Translations under genes and position numbers: made by a program
Notes under the pieces: generated by a model
What the model was told of the DNA's origin: nothing
Seen by the model: the letters and a program-made list of their open reading frames with translations, nothing else
Databases searched by the model: none
Part shown: positions 1-17,122 of the stretch, in pieces
Layout of the letters: each line of letters starts with the position of its first letter
How positions within the stretch are numbered: the first letter of the stretch is position 1
DNA from: Flaccisagitta enflata
Taxonomy: Eukaryota > Chaetognatha > Sagittoidea > Aphragmophora
Assembly: GCA_965153355.1 (NCBI GenBank)
Contig: OZ231127.1
Span: forward strand, 28,458,001-28,522,000
Length of the DNA stretch: 64,000 nucleotides
Reading direction: 5' to 3'

Positions 1-1560
1 ATTCGTTCTGCTGTTAGTTTGTTCACATGAACAACAAAATTCAAATGTGCTATTCTTTTAGGCGACCCAAAGCACCTATCATAGGAGAATTCTCAGAACA
101 CTCGTTGCTTATATTGTCTTAGTCTTAGCCAGATTCGATTTTTTTTTCATGATCATTTTTTTCTTGATTGAAAACTAGAAAAGTCTGTCACTCCTTAGGC
201 TGAAAAGAGAAAAAAATACTCTACTGGAATCCTTATTGGATAACTTATTCAGACAAGTATTTTGACCAGCCAAAGTAGGAAAAGAAATTAAGCAAAGGTA
301 AATAAAACAATTAAAAGAGTGAGGTTCATTATTTCAGATGATAACTGGCTGTGTCCGTTGGTCGGTCGGTTGGTCGGTTGGTAACGCATTCGTTTGACGA
401 TCCACACGGCTCACCTTAATGGCCTACTTGGCCGTGTTTAGATTAGCACTTTTCTTTTACTTTTCAAGAGTTCTGAAACGTTATGAGTTATGACACGTAA
501 CACATGATCAAAAACCACACCTGTTGTTCTTCGGATTTTCTAAATGCATCCAAAATACCATGGGTCGAAATTCTGTTTGAAGATTTTTGTCGTGGCGCCA
601 TTTTTTTTTTTTTTTTTAAAGTTTTGTCCTATGAACGGTTTATGAAATTTTCTCCCCAATTTTCTATTTTAATTTCTCCCCTCGTCAAATAAACATCAGC
701 GCTGGAAACTTGGCCTAGGTAAGGTGACGAAAGAAGTATGTAGTTAATCCGATAAAAATGTGAAGTAGGGCCCATTTGTCAAAAAGAGGAATAAAAATCC
801 AATGAACGAATTCATAGGTTTTACTTTTATATTTTGCTCACGCTGATATTTAAGAACTATAAATATGTAGCTGAACTGAAGTTCGTTCACAGGTCAAAAG
901 CCTCTTTTTCTATTTTTTTTTCTTTTTTTTTTCAGGTGCAAAATTCAAAATGGGAAGTTGGTGATATAATCTCACTCGAAGCCTAACAAAACAACTTTCA
1001 CGTGCGATGTAGGTGAACACGGTCAAGTATGTACGCAAAAAAAGGTTGCACAATATAATTCACTTTACTCTATCATGTTTCACACCTTGATATTTCGATT
1101 TTTGGACAATCAGCATCAAAATGTTTCGTGACTACTTAGATAGAGTCTGTCTGTTGATTCGGATATAAACACGTTATCTTACCCACACATCACTCAAAGC
1201 CAGACAAAGATTTGCCTTTCCTTCCGGGAAGCAAAAACTCTCCCCATAAGACTCCGACATGGAGAGTCAGTTTCAAATGGTAGATTTTTGAAAAAAATCA
1301 AGACAAATTTAAAAAAGTAATAGTCTGTTATGATTATCTGTAATGAATTTATACAACTCGATGCGTTAATAGATAAAAATTGCTTCAGGTTAACTGTTTG
1401 ACCGATCTACCATGTAAAATTTTCATCTTTTTAATGTTATAACCACAATTCAAGACCTTCCCACTCTGTCACTCAGCTTCCGAGAAGCGGCCTTTCCCGC
1501 TTCTCCACAATCTGTAAGACTGTGTGTCTGCTCAAAGCTATTTGAATGTGAATTTCCATA
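1..1560. other. Non-coding flank, no gene seen
   Basis: AT-rich sequence with short homopolymer runs and no coding-like reading frame on either strand. The only recognisable object is the degenerate HINE-like element at 341-440. Confidence 0.6.
341..440 (+). mobile_element. HINE-like element, AGGTGCGAC subfamily, head lost
   Basis: A GTCN array (tccgttggtcggtcggttgg) is followed by AACGCATTCG and a tail ending in GGCCTACTTGGCCGTGTTT. It matches the body and tail of the complete reverse-strand copies at 30363-30480 and 35795-35930. The head hairpin is missing, so this is a decayed copy. Confidence 0.6.
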
Positions 1561-1564
1561 CATT

Positions 1565-2640
1565 CTTCTACCCCACAGGCTTGAAGCCCCTATCCAGCCC
1601 AATGAGGCCTGAAATCTGACCTTGGACGCCTGAAATCAGCCTTTTCAGGCAAGACATGAGCCTTTTCGGCCTTCATATCATCCATTTTAGACCTGAGATC
1701 AGTTTTAACAGGCTTGAAATCAGTCTTCACAAGTCTAAGATCAGCCCTGTCAGGCCAGGAATCACCCTCTGAAGCCTATAATCAGCTGTATCAGGTCTAA
1801 AATCAGTACTCCCCACTATCCGCCAGAACACGGAATGAGTTGACTTGAAATGATCGTCTACAACTCTGATAGGTTTTGAGTCCCTGTGGTGTGTATGATA
1901 CAAATCTGAAAAGAACTAAATCATTTTTGGGGCGCTTTTTGAAATATATACAAAAATAGTACAAATCTAGTACATTTTTCATCATAACTCCTTGTGATGA
2001 TTTATTTTAGTATTTTCGACCACAGATTTGGACTCAGTGGGTGGCTTGCGGTTCGTTTGATATGTCACACTATATACTTTTGAAAAAGAAGTAAAAACTT
2101 ATTTTTTTATAAAATTATTAAAAATAAATGTATTTTATAGCAATATGATGAAAAAATTGACTTTTTATTTCTTTTTCAAAGCTATATAGTGTGACCTATC
2201 AAACGAACCGCAAAGCACTCGCTGAATCCGAATCTGCAGTCAAAAATACCAGAAAACATCACCACAAAGAGTTATGATGAAAAATAAACTAAATTTACAC
2301 CATTTTTGCATATATTTCAAAAACCGCCCCAAAAGTGATTTAGTTTCCTTTAGATTTATATTGTACACACTACAATGACCCAAAAACTATCAAAGTGAGA
2401 GACGATCATTCTACCTCAACTCATTCCGTGTTTTGGCTGGTAGTGCCCAAGCCTGAGCCTAGTCGTCACTGACCTGAAATCAGCCTTCATAGGCCTCAGC
2501 TCAGCCCTTACAGACCTGAAACCAGTTCTTTTAACCCTTAGATCAACGCTCTCATGCTAAAAGCCCTATTCCAGACTACTGAGACCTGAAATCAGCCCCT
2601 TGAGATCTGAAATCAACCTTCTCAGGCACGATTAGACATG
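1565..2640. repeat. Degenerate minisatellite, unit ~ 'aggcctgaaatcagcc'
   Basis: Imperfect units of about 20-30 bp based on 'ggcctgaaatcagcc..tcaggc' repeat on both sides of a MITE (1814-2445). Related unit types recur at 18.8, 31.8, 32.9, 33.6, 44.0, 49.1 and 50.6-51.0 kb. Confidence 0.65.
1814..2445. mobile_element. 632-bp fully palindromic CACTA-type MITE
   Basis: The element starts CACTA and ends TAGTG. The two halves are inverted copies along nearly the whole length: ACACGGAATGAGTTGA near the left end has its complement near the right end, and GGTTCGTTTGATATGTCACA on the left mirrors the right half. It is flanked by CCC on both sides (1811-1813 and 2446-2448), the 3-bp duplication expected for the CACTA/EnSpm superfamily. 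No transposase is encoded. Family assignment rests on the termini and target duplication only. Confidence 0.7.
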
Positions 2641-3090
2641 GTCACCTTGAAAAGCATTGAAAGCAAGATTGGTTTCAAATGCAGATTTTTACCGACTTTT
2701 CTATGATGTAGTGAGGGGGACACAATGGTCAATAACAGATTGCACGACAGACATGCCAAACGATATAATTTGATGCGTGTCACTTTTTACTAAGGCAAAA
2801 ATAAATGATTCAACATAAAAAATGGATACAAAACGAAATTCTTGGCGAAAATGTCTTCTTTCTTTTCGACTTTTTTTGCACTATGAAGAGTAAAAGAATG
2901 AAATCTAATCTGTTCGCCAAAGTAAATCTTTACGTCCGTTTCTAAGAGGGTCATAATCCGTTTTGTATAACAGACAACTTAACCCGACAGAGGAGTTAGT
3001 TTTTTTTTCTGTCATAATTATTTTTAGCTGAAAGGCACAAGGTCTAACGAGGAAAAAAAGGCGTCCACTAATTTGAGTGGTTATTTGTCA
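2641..3090. other. No feature recognised
   Basis: Low-complexity AT-rich DNA. No coding frame, hairpin family or tandem array was seen. Confidence 0.5.
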
Positions 3091-3235
3091 TTAGTTGCGG
3101 ACTCGCGATACTTTAAGAGACTTTGTCCGTCCGTCCTTCCGTCCGTCCGTCCGTAATCACGAGTCAAAAAGTGCAAAAACGCACATTTCCCCCCCCCTCG
3201 GTTTGTGACAATAGCTTAACCCCGCATGAAGTCAT
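3091..3235 (+). mobile_element. HINE-like element, head plus GTCC array, decayed
   Basis: AGTTGCGGACTCGCGATACT keeps the left arm of the head hairpin, followed by 'aagagactttgtccgtccgtcc' and a GTCC array. The next part ('cacgagtcaaaaagtgcaaaaacgc') matches the copy at 15068. The tail is absent. Confidence 0.6.
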
Positions 3236-3419
3236 AATACCTTTGTTGCACGCATTTTCTACTTGCAAGGAACTAAAAATAAGAAAATCTTCATCAACAA
3301 TCGTGGGGTCGGGCACTGAACTTGAAAATAAACGTTATCGCATTCCCGTGAAGAATATCGAAATTTTCTACCGAGCCCGGCCAAGACGTCTTGAGATAAA
3401 TGATGTTTGTCACATGACG

Positions 3420-3588
<169 letters not shown>

Positions 3589-4067
3589 CGAAAACAGACG
3601 GATAAGTACACAAAAACATCAACAGCGAAAAAGATCTTTTTTTTTTCTTGGGCGATGAAACTGAAAAATGTTGAAGACCATGTAAGAAATATAAAGGAGA
3701 GGACAAGGCACTCGCTCTCAATATATTCTCTCGTTTGCCAAACGACATTACTGCACGCACATGCACGAAGGAGAAATCATATTTACACGTTGATTCAGAA
3801 TTAAATATACACGTTGCACCAAATTCTTTGAAAAGTTGAGAAACGACCTTGGAAAAAAACTTTCTTAACCACCGTTTCTTCTTTTTTTGAACAACAAAAC
3901 TGACGAACTCTCCGTCCTATAGGAAATTAAGGAGGAATAGATTTTTTTAAACAAAGTTATAAAAAAAAACCGGCATGAGGTCGTTGGCTGAGGTTGGTTA
4001 GATAAGAGGAATTTCACAGAAAAGAGGTCACAGATCTTTCACTTCAACTTTTATAAAAAAAAAAAAA

Positions 4068-4225
4068 AACAAGGCCGGATACACAGCTACCCCAGTCGCG
4101 TGCGGGTAGGTATATGGGCCATGATTAAGGTCACTGGAACATTTGGGAAGGGGCAGTGAGGCCAAAGAGCGCAAAAACATAAAAATGACTGATCACCCGA
4201 CCAAACGAGCTAGTCACTTAATCAC
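4068..4225 (-). mobile_element. HINE-like element, tail-proximal part
   Basis: The minus-oriented tail ACAAGGCCGGATACAC, then AGTCGCGTGCGGGTAGG, leads to 'gaccaaacgagctag'. This is the standard tail order of the AGTCGCGTGC subfamily. The head hairpin is not recognisable. Confidence 0.6.
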
Positions 4226-4260
4226 GAGCTTTGAGCTGGAAATGAGGCCAGTAAGGCCCT

Positions 4261-4864
4261 ATTCCACTGAAGCACGACTTCGTGCTTCAGTGGAATTGGA
4301 ATTCGTGCTTCAGTGGATTGACACTTGACCTCTTTTCCAATTGCAAATAATAAAAAGTCAATCCAGTTTCTCTTTGATTGGTCGCTACAATTCATTTCAG
4401 TTCAATTAGAAATTTTGTATTTCTCTTATTCAAATAAAGATAGGTTTTTCTTTTTGTCATAAATTGTTATCTTCAGAAAATATCTCCTAATTCTTTTTCT
4501 TTTTAAAAGTTTTTTTTTTCATGACAAAAACTTTTCCCTTTCACATGAATATATGTCTTTATGAAAGAAAATGAGTTTTCCCCACATTAATTTTTCATTA
4601 TGATAAAAAACTGAATTAATGTAAAAAATATTTTGCTTTTGATATCAACAGTCTCTTTGTTTAGTAAGTCTACTTAGGTAAAGATAAAAAGTAAAAGGTA
4701 AAAAGAAAGGAGATAAATTCTTCAGAAGAAATTAAATGTAGATTACTTTGATTATCTTTGCTACGATGACAAAATCAGTTATTTCCAATTCCACTGAAGC
4801 TCGAATTGTAAAAAGCATAGTCATTCTTTATTCCACTGAAGCACGACATCGTGCTTCAGTGGAA
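4261..4864. repeat. Two near-identical perfect palindromes flanking 534 bp
   Basis: 4261-4296 is a perfect inverted repeat of 17 bp arms (ATTCCACTGAAGCACGA) around a 2-nt loop. 4831-4864 repeats it with 16-bp arms and a different 2-nt loop (CT versus CA). Imperfect single arms in opposite orientation lie just inside, at 4298-4317 and 4791-4807. The segment between is AT-rich and non-coding. Confidence 0.8.
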
Positions 4865-4904
4865 ATGATTTTAACTCAAGCAAAATTTTCGTGATTAAAT
4901 GGTT

Positions 4905-4946
4905 GCCTGGACCAAACGACCAAACGACAAAGCGGGGTGTAGAGAC
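4905..4946 (-). mobile_element. HINE-like head fragment
   Basis: 'gaccaaacgaccaaacgac' followed by AAAGCGGGGTGTAGAG is the standard minus-oriented head region. It is cut off inside the hairpin. Confidence 0.45.
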
Positions 4947-5003
4947 GTAAATATGAATCGGCCTTTTATCAAGGATGGTCTCGCTTAAAAAAGTAAAAAA
5001 GTG

Positions 5004-5148
<145 letters not shown>

Positions 5149-5243
5149 GTTGAAATGACATTTAAATGACTCCAGCATTTCAATCTTGCTGGGAATTTTC
5201 TTGTCGTCCGTGGAGCTGCCTGCTACTATAGGACTTTAGTCAT

Positions 5244-5477
5244 CTATCGGCTTCTTGAAAGAACGTCCATCAGGATTTTCTTCGATCCTAACAGCGTAAT
5301 CTTTTGGCACATGGTAATGCTTGGGTTTCCAGGGATCATATCAAGCTGACTTTTAACGTTGTGGGTAACTGCGCCAAGCCCTCCAATGATAACCGGTACC
5401 AGTAATGGCGGCTGTCGCCCTGAGGAAAAAAGTCGTAAGCATTGGTCACTTTTCACCAAGCTTTTGTCTTTAGTCAC
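5244..5477 (-). pseudogene. 3' terminal fragment of a non-LTR retrotransposon RT/endonuclease ORF
   Basis: The translated stretch contains VPVIIGGLGAVTHN, then CQKITLLGSKKILMDVLS before a stop. In RLE-type (R2/NeSL-like) and related non-LTR retrotransposon proteins a 'VPVVIGALG...LQKtaLLGTArILRKVL' block forms the extreme C-terminus after the endonuclease. Only this last block of about 55 residues is recognisable; upstream the frame dissolves into unrelated sequence. It lies on the same strand as the fragment at 9332-10030, which lacks exactly this block, but the overlap 'VIIG' is encoded by different codons, so the two may come from different copies. Non-functional. Confidence 0.65.
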
Positions 5478-5550
5478 TGCACATTTTTGGTCTTTTAGAT
5501 CAAATCAAGAGCAATTGTATGTATTGATTGCACTGAAAATCAGAGAAAAA

Positions 5551-5950
5551 TAGGACTGAGCCAAATGAGCTAGATGAGCTAAAATGCTCAAAATCACTCA
5601 ACCAGACAATCAGCTATGCTCACTGACATGCTTTTTTGTATTTACATGCTCCCATCAAAACATCTATTTATCCCATTAAAAATAAAAAAAAAACTGAGCT
5701 AAATGAGCTAAGTGAGCTAAAATGCTTAAAAACACCCTCACAGATGAGCAGTTATGCTCACTGATATGCTTTTTTGTATCTGCTTTTTTAAACATGTATC
5801 AAAATATCTATTCATTTATCACATTTAAAATATAAAAAAAAACTGAGCTAAATGAGCTAAATGAGCTAGAATCCTCCAAAAGACCTTCACAGATGAGCAG
5901 CTATGCTCATAAACATGTTTTCTTATATTTGCATGCTCAAACAAACATAA
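5551..5950. repeat. Minisatellite, ~140-bp unit, about 2.8 copies
   Basis: Three tandem units each begin ACTGAGC(C/T)AAATGAGCTA and run through 'atgctcactgayatgcttttttgtat' to an A-rich end (near 5551, 5692 and 5841). The third is truncated. Unit identity looks roughly 75-85% by eye. Confidence 0.8.
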
Positions 5951-6202
5951 ATACACTCTTTTTTTGATCCTACTCAAAATCATAAAAAATCAAAAAAAAT
6001 TCCATTCGCAATTTTTATAAATAAATCTTTAAAAAATCATAGCGCAAAAAATATTTGTCGTAGAGCATTCTGCTTGGCGCCAAATGAAAGAGAATTATTA
6101 AATTTACTTACCCTATCAATTTCATTGGAGGGCCCATTTGCTCAGTTGAGATGCTCAACTTCCTCATAAGAAAATGAAAACCCTGTTTCTCTCGAATATG
6201 TC

Positions 6203-6232
6203 AAAAAGTCGAAGACTGACTTCGACTTTTTT
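6203..6232. repeat. 12-bp inverted repeat abutting a HINE head
   Basis: AAAAAGTCGAAG and its exact complement flank 'actga' immediately outside the T-run of the 3.1-kb element. Confidence 0.7.
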
Positions 6233-6379
6233 AGTCGCGTGCACGCGACTCTACAACCCGCTCCGTCGGTCCGTCCGTCGGTCGGTAACACTTTGCTTTT
6301 TTTCATCTTTTTGGGTCGTCTGGAGTTATTTTGAGTCATTTTTTTGTTGTTTTTGGGAATTATTGGTTGCTTATAGTCA

Positions 6380-6945
6380 TTTTTGGTTATTTTTGGTCAT
6401 TTTTGGTCATTTTTGGTCATTTTGGTCATTTTGGTCATTTTGGTGATTTTGGTGATTTTTGGTCATTTTTGATTATTTTTGGTCATTTTTGATTATTTTT
6501 GGTCATTTTTGGTCATTTTTGGTCATTTTTGGTCATTTTTGGTCATTTTTGGTCATTTTTGGTCATTTTGGTCATTTTGGTCATTTTGGTCATTTTGGTC
6601 AATTTTGGTCATTTTGGTCAATTTTGGTCATTTTTGATCATTTTTGGTCATTTTTGGTCATTTTTGGTCATTTTGATCATTTTTGATCATTTTTGATCAT
6701 TTTTGGTCATTTTTGGTCATTTTTGGTCATTTTTGGTCATTTTTGGTCATTTTTGGTCATTTTTGGTCATTTTTGGTCATTTTGGTCATTTTGGTCATTT
6801 TTGGTCATTTTTGGTCATTTTGGTCATTTTTGGTCATTTTTGGTCATTTTTGGTCATTTTGGTCATCTTTGGTCATATTTGGTCATTTTTGGTCATTTTT
6901 GGTCATTTTTGGTCATTTCTGGTCATTTTTGGTCATTTTCTGCTG
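6380..6945. repeat. Tandem array, unit GGTCATTTTT (9-10 bp)
   Basis: About 55 units alternate between 10-bp GGTCATTTTT and 9-bp GGTCATTTT forms, with a few GATCATTTTT variants. It produces spurious frames rich in VIFGHFWSF. Confidence 0.95.
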
Positions 6946-7660
6946 GTTAAAGTCTGCTGGTTAAAGTCTGCTGGTTAAAGTCTGCTGGTTGAAGTCTGCT
7001 GGTTGAAGTCTGCTGGTTAAAGTCTGCTGGTTAAAGTCTGCTGGTTAAAGTCTGCTGGGTAAAGTCTGATGGTTAAAGTCTGCTGGTTTAAATCTGCTGG
7101 TTTAAATCTGCTGGTTTAAATCTGCTGGTTTAAGTCTGCTGGTTTAAATCTAATGGGTTAAGTCTGCTGGTTAAAGTCTGCTGGTTTAAATCTGCTGGTT
7201 GAAGTCTGCTGGTTAAAGTCTGCTGGGTAAAGTCCGATGGTTAAAGTCTACTGGTTTAAATCTGCTGGTTTAAATCTACTGGTTTAAGTCTGCTGGTTTA
7301 AATCTAATGGGTTAAGTCTGCTGGTTAAAGTCTGCTGGTTTATATCTGCTGGTTTAAGTCTGCTGGTTTAAGTCTGCTGGTTTAAGTCTGCTGGTTTAAA
7401 TCTAATGGTTTAAGTCTGCTGGTCTAATGGTTTAAGTCTGCTGGTTTAAGTCTGCTGCTTAAAATGATATTTAAGATAAGTCTGGTTTAAGTCTGGTTAA
7501 GGTCTGGTTTAAGTCTGGTTTAAGTCTGGTTAAAGTCTGGTTTAAGTCTGGTTAGAGTCTGGTTTAAGTCTGGTTTAAGTCTGGTTTAATTCTGGTTTAA
7601 GACAGGTTCATGTCTGATTTATGTCTGGTTTAGGTCTGGGTTAGGTATGACATAATGAAA
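6944..7660. repeat. Tandem arrays, TCTGCTGGTTTAAG (14 bp) then GGTTTAAGTCT (11 bp)
   Basis: The 14-bp unit shifts near 7465 into an 11-bp unit lacking 'gct'. This suggests one array derived from the other by internal deletion of the monomer. Confidence 0.9.
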
Positions 7661-8790
7661 ATTATCGTGACATTTCAGTTTCGCGAGGGGCAAAAAAATC
7701 ATCATGTTTTTTATCAAAAACAAATGACTCACCCGATAGTACATGTTATTTTGGGTAGTTAACAGAAAGAATTGATGCAAAATCTCATCCAGAAAAAAAA
7801 TTGTGATTTTCCTTTTTAAAATGACTTATTTCATAAATTTTATCAATTGATATAAAAGATTTCATAAAGGGCTACTAAAAATTGTCTGATCATAATAAAA
7901 ATTGACATGTAGATGGTTTGGTGCTTCATTTAACTACCATGAAAATTTCATGACTTTTCTTTAACAGGAAGTGCCCCATTTAAAACTCTAAACAAAAATT
8001 ATCTTTTTTTTCATATTTCTGTTAAATCTGACATAGGTGCACCCTAAATAACAAATTTGCATAGAAATTGAAAAAATGGAAAAACCAAAAACATCAGACG
8101 CTAGTAAATTACATTATCTCAGGTCTGATGTTTTCAAAAATGCAAAATATTGATCCATGTTCAAGATTTGTTATTTAGGGGATGAAAAATGTTTTTTTCA
8201 ATAATTTCAAATTTCATAATTTGGAATAGAAAAACTCACAAAATTGATACTTTAAATCAACCGATTGTTACGAAATTTGGAATGCTAAAGGTTTAGTGCT
8301 TCCTTTGACTACCATTCAAATTTCATGACTTTACTCCAATGGGAAGTACCTCAAATGAATTTTTCAAAATAAAATATCCTTTTTTTCGCAATTCAATTGT
8401 CAACTGACATTTTTTTAAAGGATCCTGATAAAGACATCCAAAATGCTAAAAATAATGTGGCAAAAAAGTGTTTTATTAGTGTCAGATAGATATGAGCAGC
8501 CCCTCAAAAAAATTTAACCATATTATTCAAACTGTGTCCGCAATAATGCAGCAAAGATACCTCTTTAAAACAATTCTTACTCTTTTCTGAGATTTTGCTT
8601 GAAAATTTCGCCATTTTCAGACCGTTCTACTGTACAAAGCATGCAATTTGAAAACCGATTCCTTAAAATAGTACGTATGGGCTCACATAGGACATGTCAA
8701 AACATATTTTTGGTCATGAATGGATAATTTTATGGAAAAAAATGGTGCAAAAAAGTGATGGAACAAGAGTGTCAAGATATGGTTCATGAT
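7660..8790. repeat. Core segment with a diverged internal duplication
   Basis: 'ggtttggtgcttcatttaactacca' near 7914-7940 and 'ggtttagtgcttcctttgactacca' near 8289-8314 begin two related blocks of about 90 bp that share 'aaatttcatgactttwct' and 'ggaagt'. The spacing is about 370 bp. No coding frame. Confidence 0.6.
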
Positions 8791-8799
8791 GTCGTATGG

Positions 8800-9225
8800 T
8801 TTAGGTCTGGTGTATGTCTGGTTTTTGTCTGGTTCATGTTTGATTTAGGTCTGATTTAGGTCTGGTTTTGGTCTGGTTTTGGTCTGGTTTTGGTTTGGTT
8901 TAATTCTGGTTTGAGTCTGGTTTGAGTCTGGTTTGAGTCTGGTTTGAGTCTGGTTTGAGTCTGGTTTGAGTCTGGTTTGAGTCTGGTTTGAGTCTGGTTT
9001 GAGTCTGGTTTGAGTCTGGTTTGAGTCTGGTTTGAGTCTGGTTTGAGTCCGGTTTGAGTCTGGTTTGAGTCTGGTTTGAGCCTGGTTTGAGCCTGGTTTC
9101 GGTCTGGTTTAAGTCTGGTTTAAGTCTGGTTTGAGTCTGGTTTGAGTCTGGTTTGAGTCTGGTTTGAGTCTGGTTTGAGTCTGGTTTGAGTCTGGTTTGA
9201 GTCTGGCTTAAATCTGGTTTGGGTC
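8800..9225. repeat. Tandem array, unit GGTTTGAGTCT (11 bp)
   Basis: Around 35 near-identical 11-bp units. It is a G-for-A variant of the 7465-7660 array, and its complement resembles the AGACCAGACTT array at 39580-40165. Confidence 0.93.
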
Positions 9226-9331
9226 TGTTTTGGTTGCGTTAAGTCTGATTTTCGATAAAAAGTTACAATAAGGAGACAGGTCAGTTCAGTTATTTTTGTC
9301 CTGCACGCGACTTATAGGTGTTGGCCTTGTT

Positions 9332-10030
9332 CCCGATAATGACGCATTCATATCCCCACATCTTTTGTAATTGTCCCTTTAATCCAATATACTTGGCTGT
9401 TTTTGTGGCTTCCGATTTATGGATATTAAGATCGCATGGGCATGCCACATCAATGATATATGTTTTCTTTTTAGCTTTATCCTTGATAACTAGGTCCGGT
9501 CGGTTTGCGCCAACTTCTAGATCCGTAGTGAGGACTTGGTCGTATAATATATCAACGTTTTTAGCCGTAATAACCTCTTTTGGTTCGTGCAGATACCAGT
9601 TTTTCCCCGTTGGCAGGTCATATGCAGAGCAGATTGTGAAATGGAGATATTGACATACTGCGTTGTGGCGGGTAAAGTACTCCCGTTTTGCCAAACTGTC
9701 GCATCCAGATAATATATGGTAGATTGTTTCCTCACTCTTTGGATCCTTACAAACTCTGCAGACTGAATCTTGTTGCGTCCTGAGGATGTGCCGTTCATGG
9801 TATTTCGTAAATAAGGCCATTTCCTGAGCTGCAAAGATGTAACCTTCAGTGGTTGGATCAAGATAGCATTTGTTTAACCAGCCGAATGATTCTTTCAAAT
9901 CAGCTTCTATCTCGCCTAACTGTCTGATATAGGCACCATGTTGAGGTTTTTCTTTCCATGTATCCATCCTTTTTTCCAGAATGTTTTTCTTACATAGACC
10001 AGCTTTTGTTCTTGCTTGATAGAGGACTGA
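9332..10030 (-). pseudogene. RLE-type non-LTR retrotransposon ORF fragment (zinc knuckle + endonuclease)
   Basis: The fragment covers the end of the reverse transcriptase ORF. About 230 residues are recognisable: a thumb-like segment with WKEKPQHGAYIRQL and EGYIFAAQEMAL, a CCHC knuckle (C-x2-C-x10-H-x4-C, within CRVCKDPKSEETIYHILSGC), then the restriction-like endonuclease core RPDLVI...IIDVACP (the K/R-PD...D motif of R2/NeSL/CRE-type elements). RT palm motifs are absent, so it is 5'-truncated. The frame then runs out of retrotransposon homology at 'VIIG', where the HINE-like tail AACAAGGCCAACACC begins, so the last 13 codons of the open frame belong to that element. The first ~40 codons of the frame (up to 10141) have no visible homology. 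Confidence 0.75.
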
Positions 10031-10141
10031 CTTTTCATGGAAACCTCTTGGATATGTTATATCAAGACAGACTGATAGATAGACAGACTGAGACTGGCGG
10101 AGACAGGGGCAAAGATTGACATGGGCAAAGAGACAGACCAA

Positions 10142-10349
10142 CTGACAAGGACTAGGGAGACACTGTCAAGCGGAGACTTGATTCACTCATCCACTTATTC
10201 ATTACGAGTGAAGCCGAATGTCTGCTTGCTACTGATATTGCTACAATCAAAATCTGTCTGGAGCTCTCATGCGATGCAAAATAAGAAAACAAAATCAATG
10301 AATCATGTAGAATTGTAATTCAAATCAACAATAAATGGTTAAGTTGGAA
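10142..10349. other. Spacer between retrotransposon fragment and CCDC175-like gene
   Basis: Presumably the 3' UTR or flank of the minus-strand gene. No clear AATAAA was found on the minus strand. Confidence 0.4.
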
Positions 10350-16675
<6,326 letters not shown>

Positions 16676-17072
16676 TTTTTCATTGCTTAGTAATGATTAT
16701 ATCATGAAATGTTTACCATACCCATGTATGAAGCTAATTGTACCCTAAAAGCAAATTTCGTTCTTAGAAAAATGCTGTCATCGTGAACGTGAACGCCCAC
16801 AATATCTCTTCCACCATCTAGCTGTATCTTTATCAGAAGCACAACATTTGGCAATTGACATGATTTACATATAGCAAGTTTTTTCGGCGCCGTGCCGTTA
16901 CCAAGAAACGCAACCACTGATCCTTTTGTTCTTTTGTCAACTTTCAAGTATGTCAAGCGCCTCGTTGTTATTTATTGCAATTTATTTTGCCAAAAACAAA
17001 ATGACAATGCTATTAGAATGAGTAAGAAAGGGGATGTTGTTGTTGGTGTTTGTTTTTGTCGTAGTCGTTGTT

Positions 17073-17122
<50 letters not shown>

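Larger units (their letters stand above)
6227..9331 (+). mobile_element. 3.1-kb HINE-like element with satellite core
   Basis: The head is TTTTTT plus the perfect 18-bp palindrome AGTCGCGTGCACGCGACT at 6233-6250, then CTCTACAACCCGC and a GTCC/GTCG array. The tail (GCACGCGACTTATAGGTG then TTGGCCTTGTT) ends at 9331. Head and tail match the 0.8-kb copy at 39502-40302, whose 'ccagacgacccaaaa'-type and 'gtgttaccgaccga'-type subterminal sequence is also shared. The core holds four tandem arrays in order: GGTCATTTTT units (6380-6940), TCTGCTGGTTTAAG units (6944-7460), GGTTTAAGTCT units (7465-7660) and GGTTTGAGTCT units (8800-9220). 7660-8790 is mostly non-tandem. No transposase or Rep/helicase is encoded. 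The tail abuts a retrotransposon coding fragment. Confidence 0.75.

Noticed and set aside
6459-6978. Frames rich in VIFGHFWSF
   Set aside because: Translation of the GGTCATTTTT tandem array in several frames; all three frames are open because of the repeat.
8890-9225. Possible CRISPR-like direct repeats
   Set aside because: 11-bp units are contiguous with no spacers, in a eukaryotic genome. The same holds for 39580-40165.
9290-9331. Last 13 codons of the retrotransposon frame (NKANTYKSRAGQK) as genuine protein C-terminus
   Set aside because: These codons are the AACAAGGCCAACACCTATAAG tail shared with non-coding copies at 39502 and 42809.
16702-16956. 84-aa minus-strand open frame (MTYLKVDKRTKGSVV...)
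   Set aside because: Protein-like composition, but no family recognised and no splice or start support. Considered as the missing 3' exon of the 21.7-26.5 kb gene, but no phase-2 acceptor is convincing.
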